From positions 1-64,000 of the forward strand of contig CALIZL010000049.1 of assembly GCA_938028745.1 (NCBI GenBank): a stretch of 64,000 nucleotides of DNA, in the 5' to 3' direction. Below, piece after piece: positions 34,905-44,161 of this stretch. The position numbers and the translations under genes are program-made. The notes beneath the pieces are model-generated. The model worked only from the letters and a program-made list of their open reading frames with translations. It did not search any database and was not told where the DNA came from. How positions within the stretch are numbered: position 1 is the first letter of the stretch; each line of letters opens with the position of its first letter. This DNA is from an uncultured Prevotella sp. (lineage in GTDB: Bacteria > Bacteroidota > Bacteroidia > Bacteroidales > Bacteroidaceae).

Positions 34905-36083
34905 CTATGCCGCCTTCTCTTCCACGTTCGTTTTATTGCGGTTAAGCTTGTCTACAACCAGTGCTATGGCTCCGTCGCCCGTTACGTTACAAGCAGTTCC
35001 AAAGCTATCCATTGCAATGTAGAGGGCAATCATCAGTGCTTGTTCGTTCTCACCAAAGCCAAGGATGCTGCCCAAAGGGGCAAGCGAGGCCATTATAGCA
35101 CCACCCGGCACGCCAGGAGCGGCTACCATGAAGATGGCCAGCACCATAATAAAGTGCAAAAATAGGGGGAAATCGGTGGGCAAACCTTCGAGTAGGGCGA
35201 TGGTAAAGGCGCAAGCGGTTATTTTCATGGCCGAACCTGAGAGGTGAACCGTGGCACAAAGGGGGATAACAAAGCCTGCAACGCCTTCGGAAACACCGTT
35301 TTTCAGTGTCTGCTTTAAGGCCACGGGGATGGTGGCAGCCGAAGAAGAGGTGCCCAGGGCCGTGAGATAGGCCGGAAACATGTTGGCCAATAGACGGAAA
35401 GGGTTTTTACGAACGATGGCTCCGGCAATGAGATACTGATAGATCAGCACGAAAATGTGTAGCGCAAAGATAACAACTATAATCTTTGCAAACACGGTCA
35501 TCATGCGCATTACGTCGCCGCTGAAAGTCATGTTGAGGAAAATGCCGAAGATATACAGGGGCAAGAGGGGGATAATAACGCGCTCGATAACGCCCACGAT
35601 GATGGCCTTCATCTCGTTGATGGCATCGCGCAGCACCGTATGACCGCCGTAGGCAACGCCCAAACCCACGATGAACGACAGCACAAGCGCGCTCATTACG
35701 TCTATCGGGGCGGGGATATTCACGGTGAAGTAGGGCAAAATCTCGGCCGATTTCTCCACGTTTTGCAATGTCTGTGAGCCGTTTCCTATGAGCGATGGAA
35801 AGAAAGTAGAACCCGTTGTATAGCTCAATATGGCGGCAACAACGGTGTCGGCATAGGCAATGCCCACGGTTATAAGCAGCAATTTGCCTGCTCCCTTGCC
35901 AATTTCGGCAATGGCTGGCGTAACCAATCCCACGATAATGAGGGGGATAATAAAGCCTAAGAATTGTCCGAAAATGCTGTTGAAGGTGATAAATATGCGT
36001 ACCCACGGCAGCGTTAGTATGTTTCCTAGCAATACGCCGAGGGCAATGGCGATGAGAATGCGCCCAAGTAAACCGATTTTCAT
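34905..36083 (-). CDS. Dicarboxylate/amino acid:cation symporter (DAACS family)
   Basis: A 392-residue inner-membrane transporter of the SDF family (PF00375). Hallmarks are the serine-rich AYLTALGTSSSAATIPVA segment near residue 245, PLCATVHLSGSAM, and GVPGGAIMASL with the final helix pair and GTACNVTGDG. Family members cotransport dicarboxylates, glutamate, serine or threonine with Na+ or H+. The substrate cannot be assigned; it is shorter than the GltP/DctA group, closer to SstT in size. It stands alone, convergent with yoeB. Confidence 0.9.
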   Translation of the reverse strand: MKIGLLGRILIAIALGVLLGNILTLPWVRIFITFNSIFGQFLGFIIPLIIVGLVTPAIAEIGKGAGKLLLITVGIAYADTVVAAILSYTTGSTFFPSLIGNGSQTLQNVEKSAEILPYFTVNIPAPIDVMSALVLSFIVGLGVAYGGHTVLRDAINEMKAIIVGVIERVIIPLLPLYIFGIFLNMTFSGDVMRMMTVFAKIIVVIFALHIFVLIYQYLIAGAIVRKNPFRLLANMFPAYLTALGTSSSAATIPVALKQTLKNGVSEGVAGFVIPLCATVHLSGSAMKITACAFTIALLEGLPTDFPLFLHFIMVLAIFMVAAPGVPGGAIMASLAPLGSILGFGENEQALMIALYIAMDSFGTACNVTGDGAIALVVDKLNRNKTNVEEKAA

Positions 36084-36463
36084 AGGTAATGTTATATTTT
36101 AAGTTGGGCAGTCCGGTTGGTATTTGGGCTGCATGTGAAACAAATTGTCAAAAGGATGGTCGCTCTGTAAGAAAGATAAAGCAAGGGGAGAATTTCAAAT
36201 GAAGAGGCTCACGCCTCCAAACCAAGATATTCAGCTTATAGGCTCACGCCTATGTTCTAGCTAAGTGGGCTAAGACATCATGGTCTTTCGCCTCCATCTT
36301 TGCATTTTAATTGACCACAACTTAAATGCTCACGCATTCTTTATGTGTGGCAATTTACAACAAAAAAGTTAGTTATCTCCCCCTGCTGTTATCTTCTACG
36401 CGGCCGATGGGTTTGGCTTGTTATGGCCAAATCCACCTTGGCTAGCGTAGTTTGTTGTAGAAC
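36084..36463. other. Gap with three GCTCACGC mini-hairpins
   Basis: No gene. Three small hairpins with the same TCAC loop occur at 36204-36217, 36238-36253 and 36325-36338, with different but fully paired stems. Another weak palindrome (TTTGGC/GCCAAA) lies near 36412-36432, downstream of the fprA stop. Confidence 0.6.
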
Positions 36464-37651
36464 TTAACCTTGCGCCAAACGCTCTGCCATTGCCCTACCC
36501 AGTGCGCGACACTGCTCGGCCACATCGGTAGATAGCGCCTGTTTCATTTCAACGGGCGTGCCAACAGGTTCGAAATGCAGGCCGTTTTCGTTCCATTCGC
36601 CAATCTTCTGCACGGCTTTGCTGGCCCATCCGTAGCTACCAAACCAGCCGATAAGGTGGTTTTTAATGTCGCGGTTAGCCAGTTCGCTCAGCAAAACGTC
36701 CATTTCGTGGTACAGTCCGGTGTTGTATGTGGGTGCTCCCACGATGAGTCCGCGATAGCGGAACACGTCGCGAATGATGTACGAATGATGTGTTTTCGAC
36801 ACGTTATACACCACAATGTTCTTAACACCGGCCTGACTGGCTGCCCTAGCAATAACTTCGGCCATGCGTTCTGTATTGCCATACATCGTTCCGTAGCAGA
36901 TAACAAGTCCGTCTTCGGCCTCGTATTTGCTCATGCGGTCGTACATTTCCACCACCTTTTGCAGCTGTTCGTGCCACACGGGTCCGTGTGTAGAGCAGAT
37001 ATAGTCTATCTTTTCGTTGGCTAGTTTTTTAAGGGCGTTCTGCACGGGCGTGCCATATTTGCCCACAATGTTCGAATAATAGCGCACCATCTCCAACCAG
37101 AAGGGTTCGCAATTAATCTCGCTGTCGAGCAATCCGCCGTTAAGTGCGCCGAAACAACCGAAGGCGTCGCCAGAGAAAAGCATGTTATTGGAAGTGTCTA
37201 GCGTCATCATCGTCTCTGGCCAGTGCACCATTGGCGTTAAGAAGAACTTCAACGTGTGCTTACCCAGTGATAGTTCGTCGCCGTGTTTCACTTCGTGCTC
37301 GCAGCCTTCCATACCATAGAAGCCTTTAAGTAAGTCGAACGACTTTTTGTTTCCCACCACTTTCACATTGGGATAATATTGTCGCATCAGTCCGAACGAT
37401 CCGCTATGGTCGGGTTCCATGTGGTTTGTAACGATATAGTCGATGGGACGGTCGCCAATTACTTCGCGGATGTTCTCGATAAACTGCGTAAAGAAGTCGG
37501 CTTCCACCGTGTCGATGAGGCACACTTTTTCGTCTACGATGAGGTACGAGTTGTACGAAACGCCGTTGGGAAGTGGCCATAGGCCTTCAAACTTTTCTTT
37601 CTTTCGGTCGTTCACACCCACGTAGTAGATGTCTTTTACTATTTCTATCAT
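36464..37651 (-). CDS. A-type flavodiiron protein (O2/NO reductase)
   Basis: A 395-residue FprA-like protein. The N-terminal metallo-beta-lactamase domain carries the di-iron ligands H77-x-E79-x-D81-H82 (NHMEPDHSGS), a later H in MVHWPET, D in GDAFGCFG, and H in CSTHGPVWH. The C-terminal flavodoxin domain (from about 250) has the FMN loop YGTMYGNTERMAEV. These enzymes reduce O2 to water or NO to N2O and protect anaerobes. No rubredoxin domain is fused. It is a complete class-A enzyme and lies alone between the symporter and the sugar kinase. Confidence 0.95.
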   Translation of the reverse strand: MIEIVKDIYYVGVNDRKKEKFEGLWPLPNGVSYNSYLIVDEKVCLIDTVEADFFTQFIENIREVIGDRPIDYIVTNHMEPDHSGSFGLMRQYYPNVKVVGNKKSFDLLKGFYGMEGCEHEVKHGDELSLGKHTLKFFLTPMVHWPETMMTLDTSNNMLFSGDAFGCFGALNGGLLDSEINCEPFWLEMVRYYSNIVGKYGTPVQNALKKLANEKIDYICSTHGPVWHEQLQKVVEMYDRMSKYEAEDGLVICYGTMYGNTERMAEVIARAASQAGVKNIVVYNVSKTHHSYIIRDVFRYRGLIVGAPTYNTGLYHEMDVLLSELANRDIKNHLIGWFGSYGWASKAVQKIGEWNENGLHFEPVGTPVEMKQALSTDVAEQCRALGRAMAERLAQG

Positions 37652-37810
37652 ATTCTGAGTTTGTAAGTTTATGAGTATATATGTGTATTTAGTTGACGAG
37701 TAAGCAAGTTAACAAGTTAACGAGTTCGTTGGTTGACGAGTTAACGAGTTACCGATACATTTGTCTTATTATATGGTTGATGAGGCAAAGTAGCAATGCT
37801 AATCACGCCC

Positions 37811-37914
37811 CTCTCCCCTTGGAGAGTGGTTGTTGGTGAGGCTTTTTCACTCCCCCAGAGTGGTTGTTGGTGAGGCTTTTTACTCCCCCAGAGTGGTTGT
37901 TGGTGAGGCTTTTT
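37811..37914. repeat. Three ~33 bp direct repeats before the kinase stop
   Basis: CTCCCCCAGAGTGGTTGTTG, then GTGAGGCTTTTT, occurs three times (starts near 37811, 37850 and 37883; the first is a CTCTCCCCTTGGAGAG variant that can fold). Related words occur at 54015-54052 and 55229-55319. Confidence 0.75.
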
Positions 37915-38835
37915 TTATTCTGGTTTCCAACCTTTCGGCACATAGTTATCCGTTCCCTTGCAGCTTTCGGCCGAGAAAGCCAGGGCGTAACTCATTATCT
38001 TGTTCCATTGTTCTTTGGTCAATCCCTCGATAAGGCGTTGCCTTGTAACGCCCAATTTCAGCATGCCGAAGATAAATCCGGCGTTGAAATTGTCGCCTGC
38101 CCCAATGGTACTAACGGGCTGTGTGTCGCTAACGGCATAGCTTTCGCAAAAGCCGCCGTCGGCACGTAGCTGCACGGGGTTGGCCCCATCGGTGTAAACA
38201 AAGCGCTTGCAATAGAAAGAAACCTCGGCAGCGTACACCTTAGCGGGGTCGGTTAGGCGATAAAGCACCTCAAAGTCTTCCCTGCTTCCGCGCACCACGT
38301 CGGCATACTCGTAGTTTTCCAGCAAGTTGGGCGTTATGCGCATCACATCGGTTCTATGTCCCGAACGAAAGTTCACGTCGTAGTAGATAATAGCACCGCG
38401 ATTGTGCGCATATTCTAAGAAAGAAACCACTTGTGGCCGCGTAGCCGGACTAACGGCGTAGTAAGACCCGAACACAACGATGTCGTCGGCCTGCACATCG
38501 GGGTAAGCAAATTCGGGACTATGCTGTTTGTTGTCGCGATAGAACAGATATTCGGCATCGTTTCGCTCGTTCAGGAAGGCCAACGAGATGGGTGTTTGCC
38601 CCTCAACATACTTCGTTACGTAATTGGCATGCACGCCATTGTCTTCTAGAAAGCTGATAACGTTGGCTCCTACGCGGTCGTTTCCTACGGCCGAGATGAA
38701 TGTTGCATCGGCTCCTACGCGCCCTAGCGATACGATAGTGTTGAAAACCGAACCCCCAGGCAATGCACCTATGGGCTGTTCGTGCTTAAAAACGATGTCT
38801 AACACCGTTTCACCTACTCCAATTACTTTCCGCAT
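37915..38835 (-). CDS. PfkB family carbohydrate kinase (fructokinase-like)
   Basis: A 306-residue ribokinase-fold kinase. The start at 38835 gives MRKVIGVGETVLDIVF; the 27 upstream codons are low-complexity and are excluded. GALPGGSVFNTIVSLGRVG (23-41) is PfkB signature 1. The second signature STIGAGDNFNAGF contains the catalytic base D248 and the anion hole G245-A-G. Fructose is the most likely substrate by overall similarity, but this is uncertain. There are no sugar-metabolism neighbours. Confidence 0.88.
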   Translation of the reverse strand: MRKVIGVGETVLDIVFKHEQPIGALPGGSVFNTIVSLGRVGADATFISAVGNDRVGANVISFLEDNGVHANYVTKYVEGQTPISLAFLNERNDAEYLFYRDNKQHSPEFAYPDVQADDIVVFGSYYAVSPATRPQVVSFLEYAHNRGAIIYYDVNFRSGHRTDVMRITPNLLENYEYADVVRGSREDFEVLYRLTDPAKVYAAEVSFYCKRFVYTDGANPVQLRADGGFCESYAVSDTQPVSTIGAGDNFNAGFIFGMLKLGVTRQRLIEGLTKEQWNKIMSYALAFSAESCKGTDNYVPKGWKPE

Positions 38836-39355
38836 AACGCTTAATAAATGTTCTTTATTGGGTTGATATTTAAACAATATGCAAATATCCGAATTTTTAA
38901 GCAGATAGCAAAACAATTGAATAAGTTTTTAATGACGTGCTATGAATGGCAGAATGGAAAGCAAAGGGATGGGGTAGGGGGTGGTAAGGGCTGGCTTGAA
39001 TGGGCGGTATGACTTTCTGTTTGGGTCAAACTATCTTGTTTTTAGGCGATTTATGAGGTCTTAATACTATAAAAATGGGTTGGGTTTAGATACTCGTCTG
39101 CTAACAAATGGCTAGCAATATAATCGTACAAAGCCCTTTGTACTGATGCTACAAGCTGCTTGTAGTGCTGGTACAAGCCGCTTGTAGTGCTAGTACAAGG
39201 TGCTTGTAGTGCCAGTACAAGATGCTTTGTACTGCGCGCTTACTTACGTTTGGTTCGTTGGTTTAAGGCTGTTACATACCGAAACGCCATGTTTTTACCA
39301 TCATTCCAGAACCATTTGTTTAGGCTTTAAGCTGCCTTAAATGCGCATATTTTCG
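38836..39355. other. Gap upstream of the cobalamin riboswitch
   Basis: No gene. It holds the second hairpin-forming 22-bp array (39131-39235). Otherwise only AT/GT-rich sequence is seen. Confidence 0.6.
39131..39235. repeat. Hairpin-forming 22-bp array, copy 2
   Basis: Three full 22-bp units (CTTGTAGTGCTAGTACAAG plus 3 bases) with flanking half-units CTTTGTACTG on both sides. It is the same family as 25960-26130. Confidence 0.8.
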
Positions 39356-39363
39356 TACCTTTG
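39356..39363 (+). promoter_or_regulatory. -7 box for the riboswitch-controlled gene
   Basis: TACCTTTG, a TAnnTTTG match. Transcription would start near 39370, right at the first base of the riboswitch closing stem. Confidence 0.6.
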
Positions 39364-39368
39364 CATCA

Positions 39369-39530
39369 GCAACAGGTACGCCGAGCATGGCGTTTAAAAG
39401 GGAAACGGGTGAAAAACCCGTACAGTCCGGCTGCTGTGAGTTGCCCTTGACGGCGTAAACAAAGGTCACTGAACGCGGTGTTTGGGAAGACGTTTACTGC
39501 CTGGCAACAAGTCAGAATACCTGCCGTTGC
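39369..39530 (+). ncRNA. Cobalamin (B12) riboswitch
   Basis: The closing stem pairs GCAAC-AGGTA at 39369-39378 with TACCTGCCGTTGC at 39518-39530. Core elements are GGGAAACGGGTGAAAAACCC, the ACAGTCC...GGCTGCTGTGAG segment, and the B12 box AAGTCAGAATACCTGCC (39509-39525). These match the conserved cobalamin-aptamer layout. It sits 185 bases upstream of a large secreted-protein gene and should lower its expression when adenosylcobalamin is plentiful. No btuB-type receptor follows, which is unusual. Confidence 0.92.
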
Positions 39531-39714
39531 ATGCGTTTATGTGGCCTCTTGGGTTAGGTTCGGCGCATTTGGCACGCTTTCTCTGGCGAGCTTTGTAGCA
39601 TTTCGTTTCGTTAAATCATGTCTTTTCACTTCGTATCAGGATTAAATAACCTGTGCTTTCGCTGTGTGTGCAGCGCAAACAACATGTAAATCAACATTAA
39701 CATCACAATAAATT

Positions 39715-42700
39715 ATGAAGCAAAACCAACTTTTCATGGTTCTTTGCACCCTCTTACTTCATGCCTTGTCGCCCCTTGTGGCTACGGCACAAAACAGAGA
39801 AGTGCGCATGGAACTTACGCCCAAATCCATTGATGTGGATGAAACGCCAATAGACTTTTACGACGACGGCGGACCCAATGGGCAGACTTCGCCCGAATTT
39901 CAGGACGGAAAAACAAGCAGCGTAACCTTTATTCCCAAGGTGGCTGGTAAAAAAGTACAGGTAGACTTTAAGCTGGTAGACATCTTCGAAGGCAGCATCT
40001 ACAAGCAGTTTATCCGCGTTTACGATGGCACAGAGGTACGCGACGACCAACTTTTGGCCACCATAGCCAAAGGCACTACGCCCATTGTGAAAGCCACCAA
40101 CCCGCAAGGCGCACTCACCGTTGTGTTTGGTAGCACCACGGCCATCCGCTCCAACGGGTTTAAAGCCCTGGTAAGTCTTTTCACTCCCCAGGCAATGCGC
40201 TTTCGCGATGTAACCATTTCGCCCATGAAAGATGCCTCGCTGACCGCTGGCGACAAGGCTCAACCGCTGTTGGCCTTTAATGTACGCACAGAAAACACCG
40301 AACCTGCACTCACCCTTAACGGCTTAACGCTCAAAGCTAGCGGACCGATAACCGCCGTTCAGCTATATCAAAGCACATCGGCCACCGACTTTTCAACCGC
40401 CCATCGCATAGCCGATGGCACCGTACAAAACGGCGAAGTGGTGCTAAACATAGCCGCCAAGCCTGCACTTCGTTCGGGCGACAACTTCTTTTGGCTGGGT
40501 TGCGACGTGGCAGACGAGGCCGAAAACCACAACACCCTCGCCATTTCGATTGCTCATCTTGCACTTTCCGATGGCCAACATACCCTTTCCGCGCCACTGC
40601 CAACAGGCGAACGCGTGGTAGAAAACATGGTTTACGCACTCGAAGGAACGCATCAAAAGCGCGTAAATGGCGAGTTGACGTTTCGGTCTAAAACCAATTC
40701 GTACGACGATAACTACGAAGGGGGAAAGGTAGCCCGCATTACTACCTTCACTCCGCTGCACGCAGGGCACGTGGTTCAGATAGATTTCTCCAAGTTCGAC
40801 CTCATGTATTCGTCACGTACCGACTTCGGTGTGCGCGCCAAATTCATTGTGTACGAAGGCATAGGAACCACAGGGCGCAAGCTTTGGGAGCTTACTTCGC
40901 CCGACGACAAACAGCGCGGACCCGGCCAAACGCTGCGTTCGCAATCGGCCGATGGGGCGTTAACCATCGAATTTAACCCCAACGACTCCCACCATACGGC
41001 CAAAGGTTTCGTGACCAAGGTAAGCGAATACATCCCCAAAGCCATGTCGTTGGCTAGCGTAGACGTGCGCCAAGCATCTGCGGCAGCTGTTTCGCCGGGT
41101 GCTGCACGCCAGCCCTTGCTGCTCATTAACCTGCATACCGAGGGCAACTTGCAGCCCATAACGCTGAAAAGTCTGCAACTAAACCTCAAACAATCGTTGC
41201 CTGCAATGGCTGGTTTGCAGCTTTTTGCACAACCTGCAAACACGCCCGATGCCGCTCCTAGCGGCAATCCGCTGGCTACTATCGCACAATCCGCCCTTAG
41301 TCAGCAACAAACCATGTCCCTATCTACTCCCCTTGCCCTAACCGAAGGCGACAATTGGCTGCTGCTTTGCGCAGATGTGGCCAACGATGCACCAGCAGGA
41401 AAGCTACTGGATGCAGCCTTGATGCAGGTTGAAACCTCGCTAGGCCAAACCGCCGTGCAACAAGGCGACCCCGACGGAGCGCGCCGTGTGGAATACGAAC
41501 GCGCCCTAGTAAAGGGCGATAACGGACGTGTTGAGGTGGCCGACAACACCACATTGACACTATACGACGACGGCGGAAAAGACAAAAGTGAAAGTAAAGC
41601 CTTCGACGGACATATTACTTTCGTACCTAAAACCGCAGGCAGGCTCATCGCCATTAAGCCGACAACATGGAAATTAGCTGCTGCCGACAAGCTAGAAGTG
41701 TACTTCGGAACGGAGAAAAAAGACAAACCCGACCTCTCGTTCAGCCGCAACGACCATTTCGACAAGTTGCTTTCCACCTCTGCCGATGGTGCCATTACCC
41801 TGCGTTATACCACGGGCAAGTACGTTGCAGCCGAGGGTTTCGCCCTCGAAGTGAAGGCCATTACGCCGCAAAAGCTTACCGTTAGCGAGGTGATGACCCA
41901 CGCTATTGCCCCCGAAAAGGTGTTTAAGGGACAAACAGACGTGCCTCTGCTGCACGTTGTTGTAGGCGTTAAGGGCGAAAAAGGCCAGCTAGACATCACC
42001 CAAATGCAGGTCCACTTGCAAGGCGATGCCCCCACACATATATATAAGGTGTATGCAACTGGGCAAGACAATGCCTTTGCCACCACGCAAACATTCGCCA
42101 CCAACACCCACAACAACGGCATCTTCGACGGCACTTACACCATCGAGAAAGAGGGCGAATACCATTTTTGGCTTGCGGCCGATGTGGAAAGCGCGGCGCA
42201 AGTAGGGCAAACGCTCATCGCATCGCTCACCCATATAACCGCCGCCAATGCCCAAGTTGCACCCCAAACAGCTGAAATGGCTGCCGCCATCATTGCACAA
42301 GGCATCAGCGGAATGCTTAACGTAGGCCCTAACGCCACCTACAAAACCATCCAAGCGGCCGTAGATGCGCTGAAAGATGGGGTAGACGGACCTGTTACCA
42401 TCAGCATCGAGAGCGGCAAGTATAAGGAAAACGTCATCATTCCGCACATACCTGGTCTGTCGCCTGTCAATACACTCACCATCAAACCAGCCTCTGGCAA
42501 GCGCGGCGACGTGCATATCTTCCACGATAGGTTTGCAAAGAACGGTTACGACCCCGACCAAATGGCCAACGATTACGGCGTGGTAACCTTCGATGGAGCC
42601 GACTATACCACCTTGCAAGCCCTTGAAATAAGCACCGAAGACCTTACTTATCCTGGCGTGATACACCTGCGCAACGAAAGCCGACACGTAACAATAGACA

Positions 42701-43929
42701 GCTGTTACGTGCATGCGCCCAAATCATCCAACATACAACAGAAGGTAACGCTGCTCAACATGTACGCCAAAAGCAAGGCCAACGCCAACAACGACCACCT
42801 AACGCTGCGGCGTTCGCTGCTCGAAGGCGGTTATATAGGCGTGCGTTTGGGTGGCACAGGCACAGTGGCACTGCCCAAAGAAGTGGGTGGGCGCATCCTC
42901 AACAACGTGTTCCGCAACCAAGGAACGAAGGCCATATACGTGGCACGCGAGGCAGATGCACACATCGAAGGCAACATTGTTGAGAACGAAACCTCTACCC
43001 ACAACGACTTTAACGCCGTAGACATCGATGCTACGGGCGATGTTCGCCTTGCTCGTAACCGCATCAACCTGTCCACCAAGGGCTATTGCACGGCCATTTA
43101 CGTGCGCAACATGTCGGGTTTGCCCACTGCGCAGGCGCAGATAGTAAACAATGTGGTGATGGTTAGCCACGGCACAACGCCCACAAGGCGATATGCCTCT
43201 AAGGCATTAGGCATAAAAGGCGACGTGGCCAACTTGCTGATAGCCCACAATAGCCTTTGTGTTGAAGGTAACGAGAAAGACATTGCGGTGGGCATACTCG
43301 GCAAAATGGCCGACAACGTGCGCCTGGTGAACAACCTTTTTGCCAACATGGGTAAGGGTGTTGTTTACCAATGCACGCGCAAAGAAAACTTGGCCAGCCT
43401 GCGTTTAGAGCACAACAACCTTTACACCAACGGCACATCGCTAGCCGATGTGGGTACACCCGTTGCCACACTTTCGGCTTGGATGGCTCTTTCGGGCGAG
43501 CGATACGCCTATAATAATAAGGTGGAATTTGCATCCGACATGTTGTTGCAACCCCTTTCCGAAACCGAATTGCGCCACGCCACGCCCCTTGCCGTGGTGC
43601 CTACCGACATACTTGGGCAGCCGCGCAACACGTTAACGCCCCTCATTGGTGCTTACGAACGTGCTTGGCAATCGCCTTCTACGGCCATCGTTGCCCCTTC
43701 GGCATCGGCCAATGGCATCCAACTAAGTGCATACAAGGGCGTGTTAAGCCTTTCTTCGCTGCCCGCCAATGCCGTTGTCGAGGTGTTCTCAACGAGCGGC
43801 CTGTTGCTCTCTCGCCACGCTTTGCCAGCCAACACCGACAGTTTGCAAGTAACGGACTTGCCCCAAGGCGTGTTGGTGGTTCGCGTAACGTGGAACAACG
43901 GCAAGTGGAGCAAGGCCATAAGGCTGTAA
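39715..43929 (+). CDS. Large secreted multidomain protein with beta-helix and T9SS-type tail
   Basis: A 1404-residue exported protein (signal peptide 1 to about 25, VATAQ). It contains three alternating pairs: a CUB-like domain with a DFYDDGG-type start (about 28-155, 310-440 and 595-720; the first and third keep YDDGG) and a beta-sandwich of the type seen at sialidase N-termini (about 156-295, 441-590, 721-860; GDNFFWLGCDV, GDNWLLLCADV, GEYHFWLAADV). Residues about 870-1300 form a right-handed parallel beta-helix (NATYKTIQAAVDALKDG, then repeated short strands with NN ladders). The last ~80 residues are a type IX sorting-like domain (SLPANAVVEVFSTSGLLLSR; GVLVVRVTWNNGKWSKAIRL). No catalytic site is recognised. 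Control by the upstream B12 riboswitch suggests a role in cobalamin or corrinoid capture, or in a process replaced when B12 is scarce; this is inference. Confidence 0.82.
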   Translation: MKQNQLFMVLCTLLLHALSPLVATAQNREVRMELTPKSIDVDETPIDFYDDGGPNGQTSPEFQDGKTSSVTFIPKVAGKKVQVDFKLVDIFEGSIYKQFIRVYDGTEVRDDQLLATIAKGTTPIVKATNPQGALTVVFGSTTAIRSNGFKALVSLFTPQAMRFRDVTISPMKDASLTAGDKAQPLLAFNVRTENTEPALTLNGLTLKASGPITAVQLYQSTSATDFSTAHRIADGTVQNGEVVLNIAAKPALRSGDNFFWLGCDVADEAENHNTLAISIAHLALSDGQHTLSAPLPTGERVVENMVYALEGTHQKRVNGELTFRSKTNSYDDNYEGGKVARITTFTPLHAGHVVQIDFSKFDLMYSSRTDFGVRAKFIVYEGIGTTGRKLWELTSPDDKQRGPGQTLRSQSADGALTIEFNPNDSHHTAKGFVTKVSEYIPKAMSLASVDVRQASAAAVSPGAARQPLLLINLHTEGNLQPITLKSLQLNLKQSLPAMAGLQLFAQPANTPDAAPSGNPLATIAQSALSQQQTMSLSTPLALTEGDNWLLLCADVANDAPAGKLLDAALMQVETSLGQTAVQQGDPDGARRVEYERALVKGDNGRVEVADNTTLTLYDDGGKDKSESKAFDGHITFVPKTAGRLIAIKPTTWKLAAADKLEVYFGTEKKDKPDLSFSRNDHFDKLLSTSADGAITLRYTTGKYVAAEGFALEVKAITPQKLTVSEVMTHAIAPEKVFKGQTDVPLLHVVVGVKGEKGQLDITQMQVHLQGDAPTHIYKVYATGQDNAFATTQTFATNTHNNGIFDGTYTIEKEGEYHFWLAADVESAAQVGQTLIASLTHITAANAQVAPQTAEMAAAIIAQGISGMLNVGPNATYKTIQAAVDALKDGVDGPVTISIESGKYKENVIIPHIPGLSPVNTLTIKPASGKRGDVHIFHDRFAKNGYDPDQMANDYGVVTFDGADYTTLQALEISTEDLTYPGVIHLRNESRHVTIDSCYVHAPKSSNIQQKVTLLNMYAKSKANANNDHLTLRRSLLEGGYIGVRLGGTGTVALPKEVGGRILNNVFRNQGTKAIYVAREADAHIEGNIVENETSTHNDFNAVDIDATGDVRLARNRINLSTKGYCTAIYVRNMSGLPTAQAQIVNNVVMVSHGTTPTRRYASKALGIKGDVANLLIAHNSLCVEGNEKDIAVGILGKMADNVRLVNNLFANMGKGVVYQCTRKENLASLRLEHNNLYTNGTSLADVGTPVATLSAWMALSGERYAYNNKVEFASDMLLQPLSETELRHATPLAVVPTDILGQPRNTLTPLIGAYERAWQSPSTAIVAPSASANGIQLSAYKGVLSLSSLPANAVVEVFSTSGLLLSRHALPANTDSLQVTDLPQGVLVVRVTWNNGKWSKAIRL

Positions 43930-43989
43930 AGATGTGCGATGAGGGAACTGAACTGAACGGTTAACACCGCCAAAAGATTTCAATATTAG

Positions 43990-44023
43990 GGCAGGGTAGG
44001 GGACTTAGGTCGCCTGCCCTGCT
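43990..44023 (+). terminator. Terminator-like hairpin after the 1404-residue protein gene
   Basis: GGCAGGG and CCTGCCC arms flank a loop of about 16 bases. A near-identical element (45088-45120) follows the next gene. Confidence 0.55.
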
Positions 44024-44111
44024 TGCGTTATACAGGGATTTAACCCAAGTTTGGGGTTTAGGCATCCGTTAAAAACAACCTAAGTGCTGCCAATATTCAG
44101 GATATAATCTT

Positions 44112-44119
44112 TACCTTTG
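44112..44119 (+). promoter_or_regulatory. -7 box for the DUF481-like gene
   Basis: TACCTTTG, the same box as before the riboswitch. It lies 42 bases before the chosen start and argues against the more upstream ATG at 44117. Confidence 0.5.
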
Positions 44120-44161
44120 CAACCAACATACATACAAATTAAGGATAACAAAGACAAGAAT

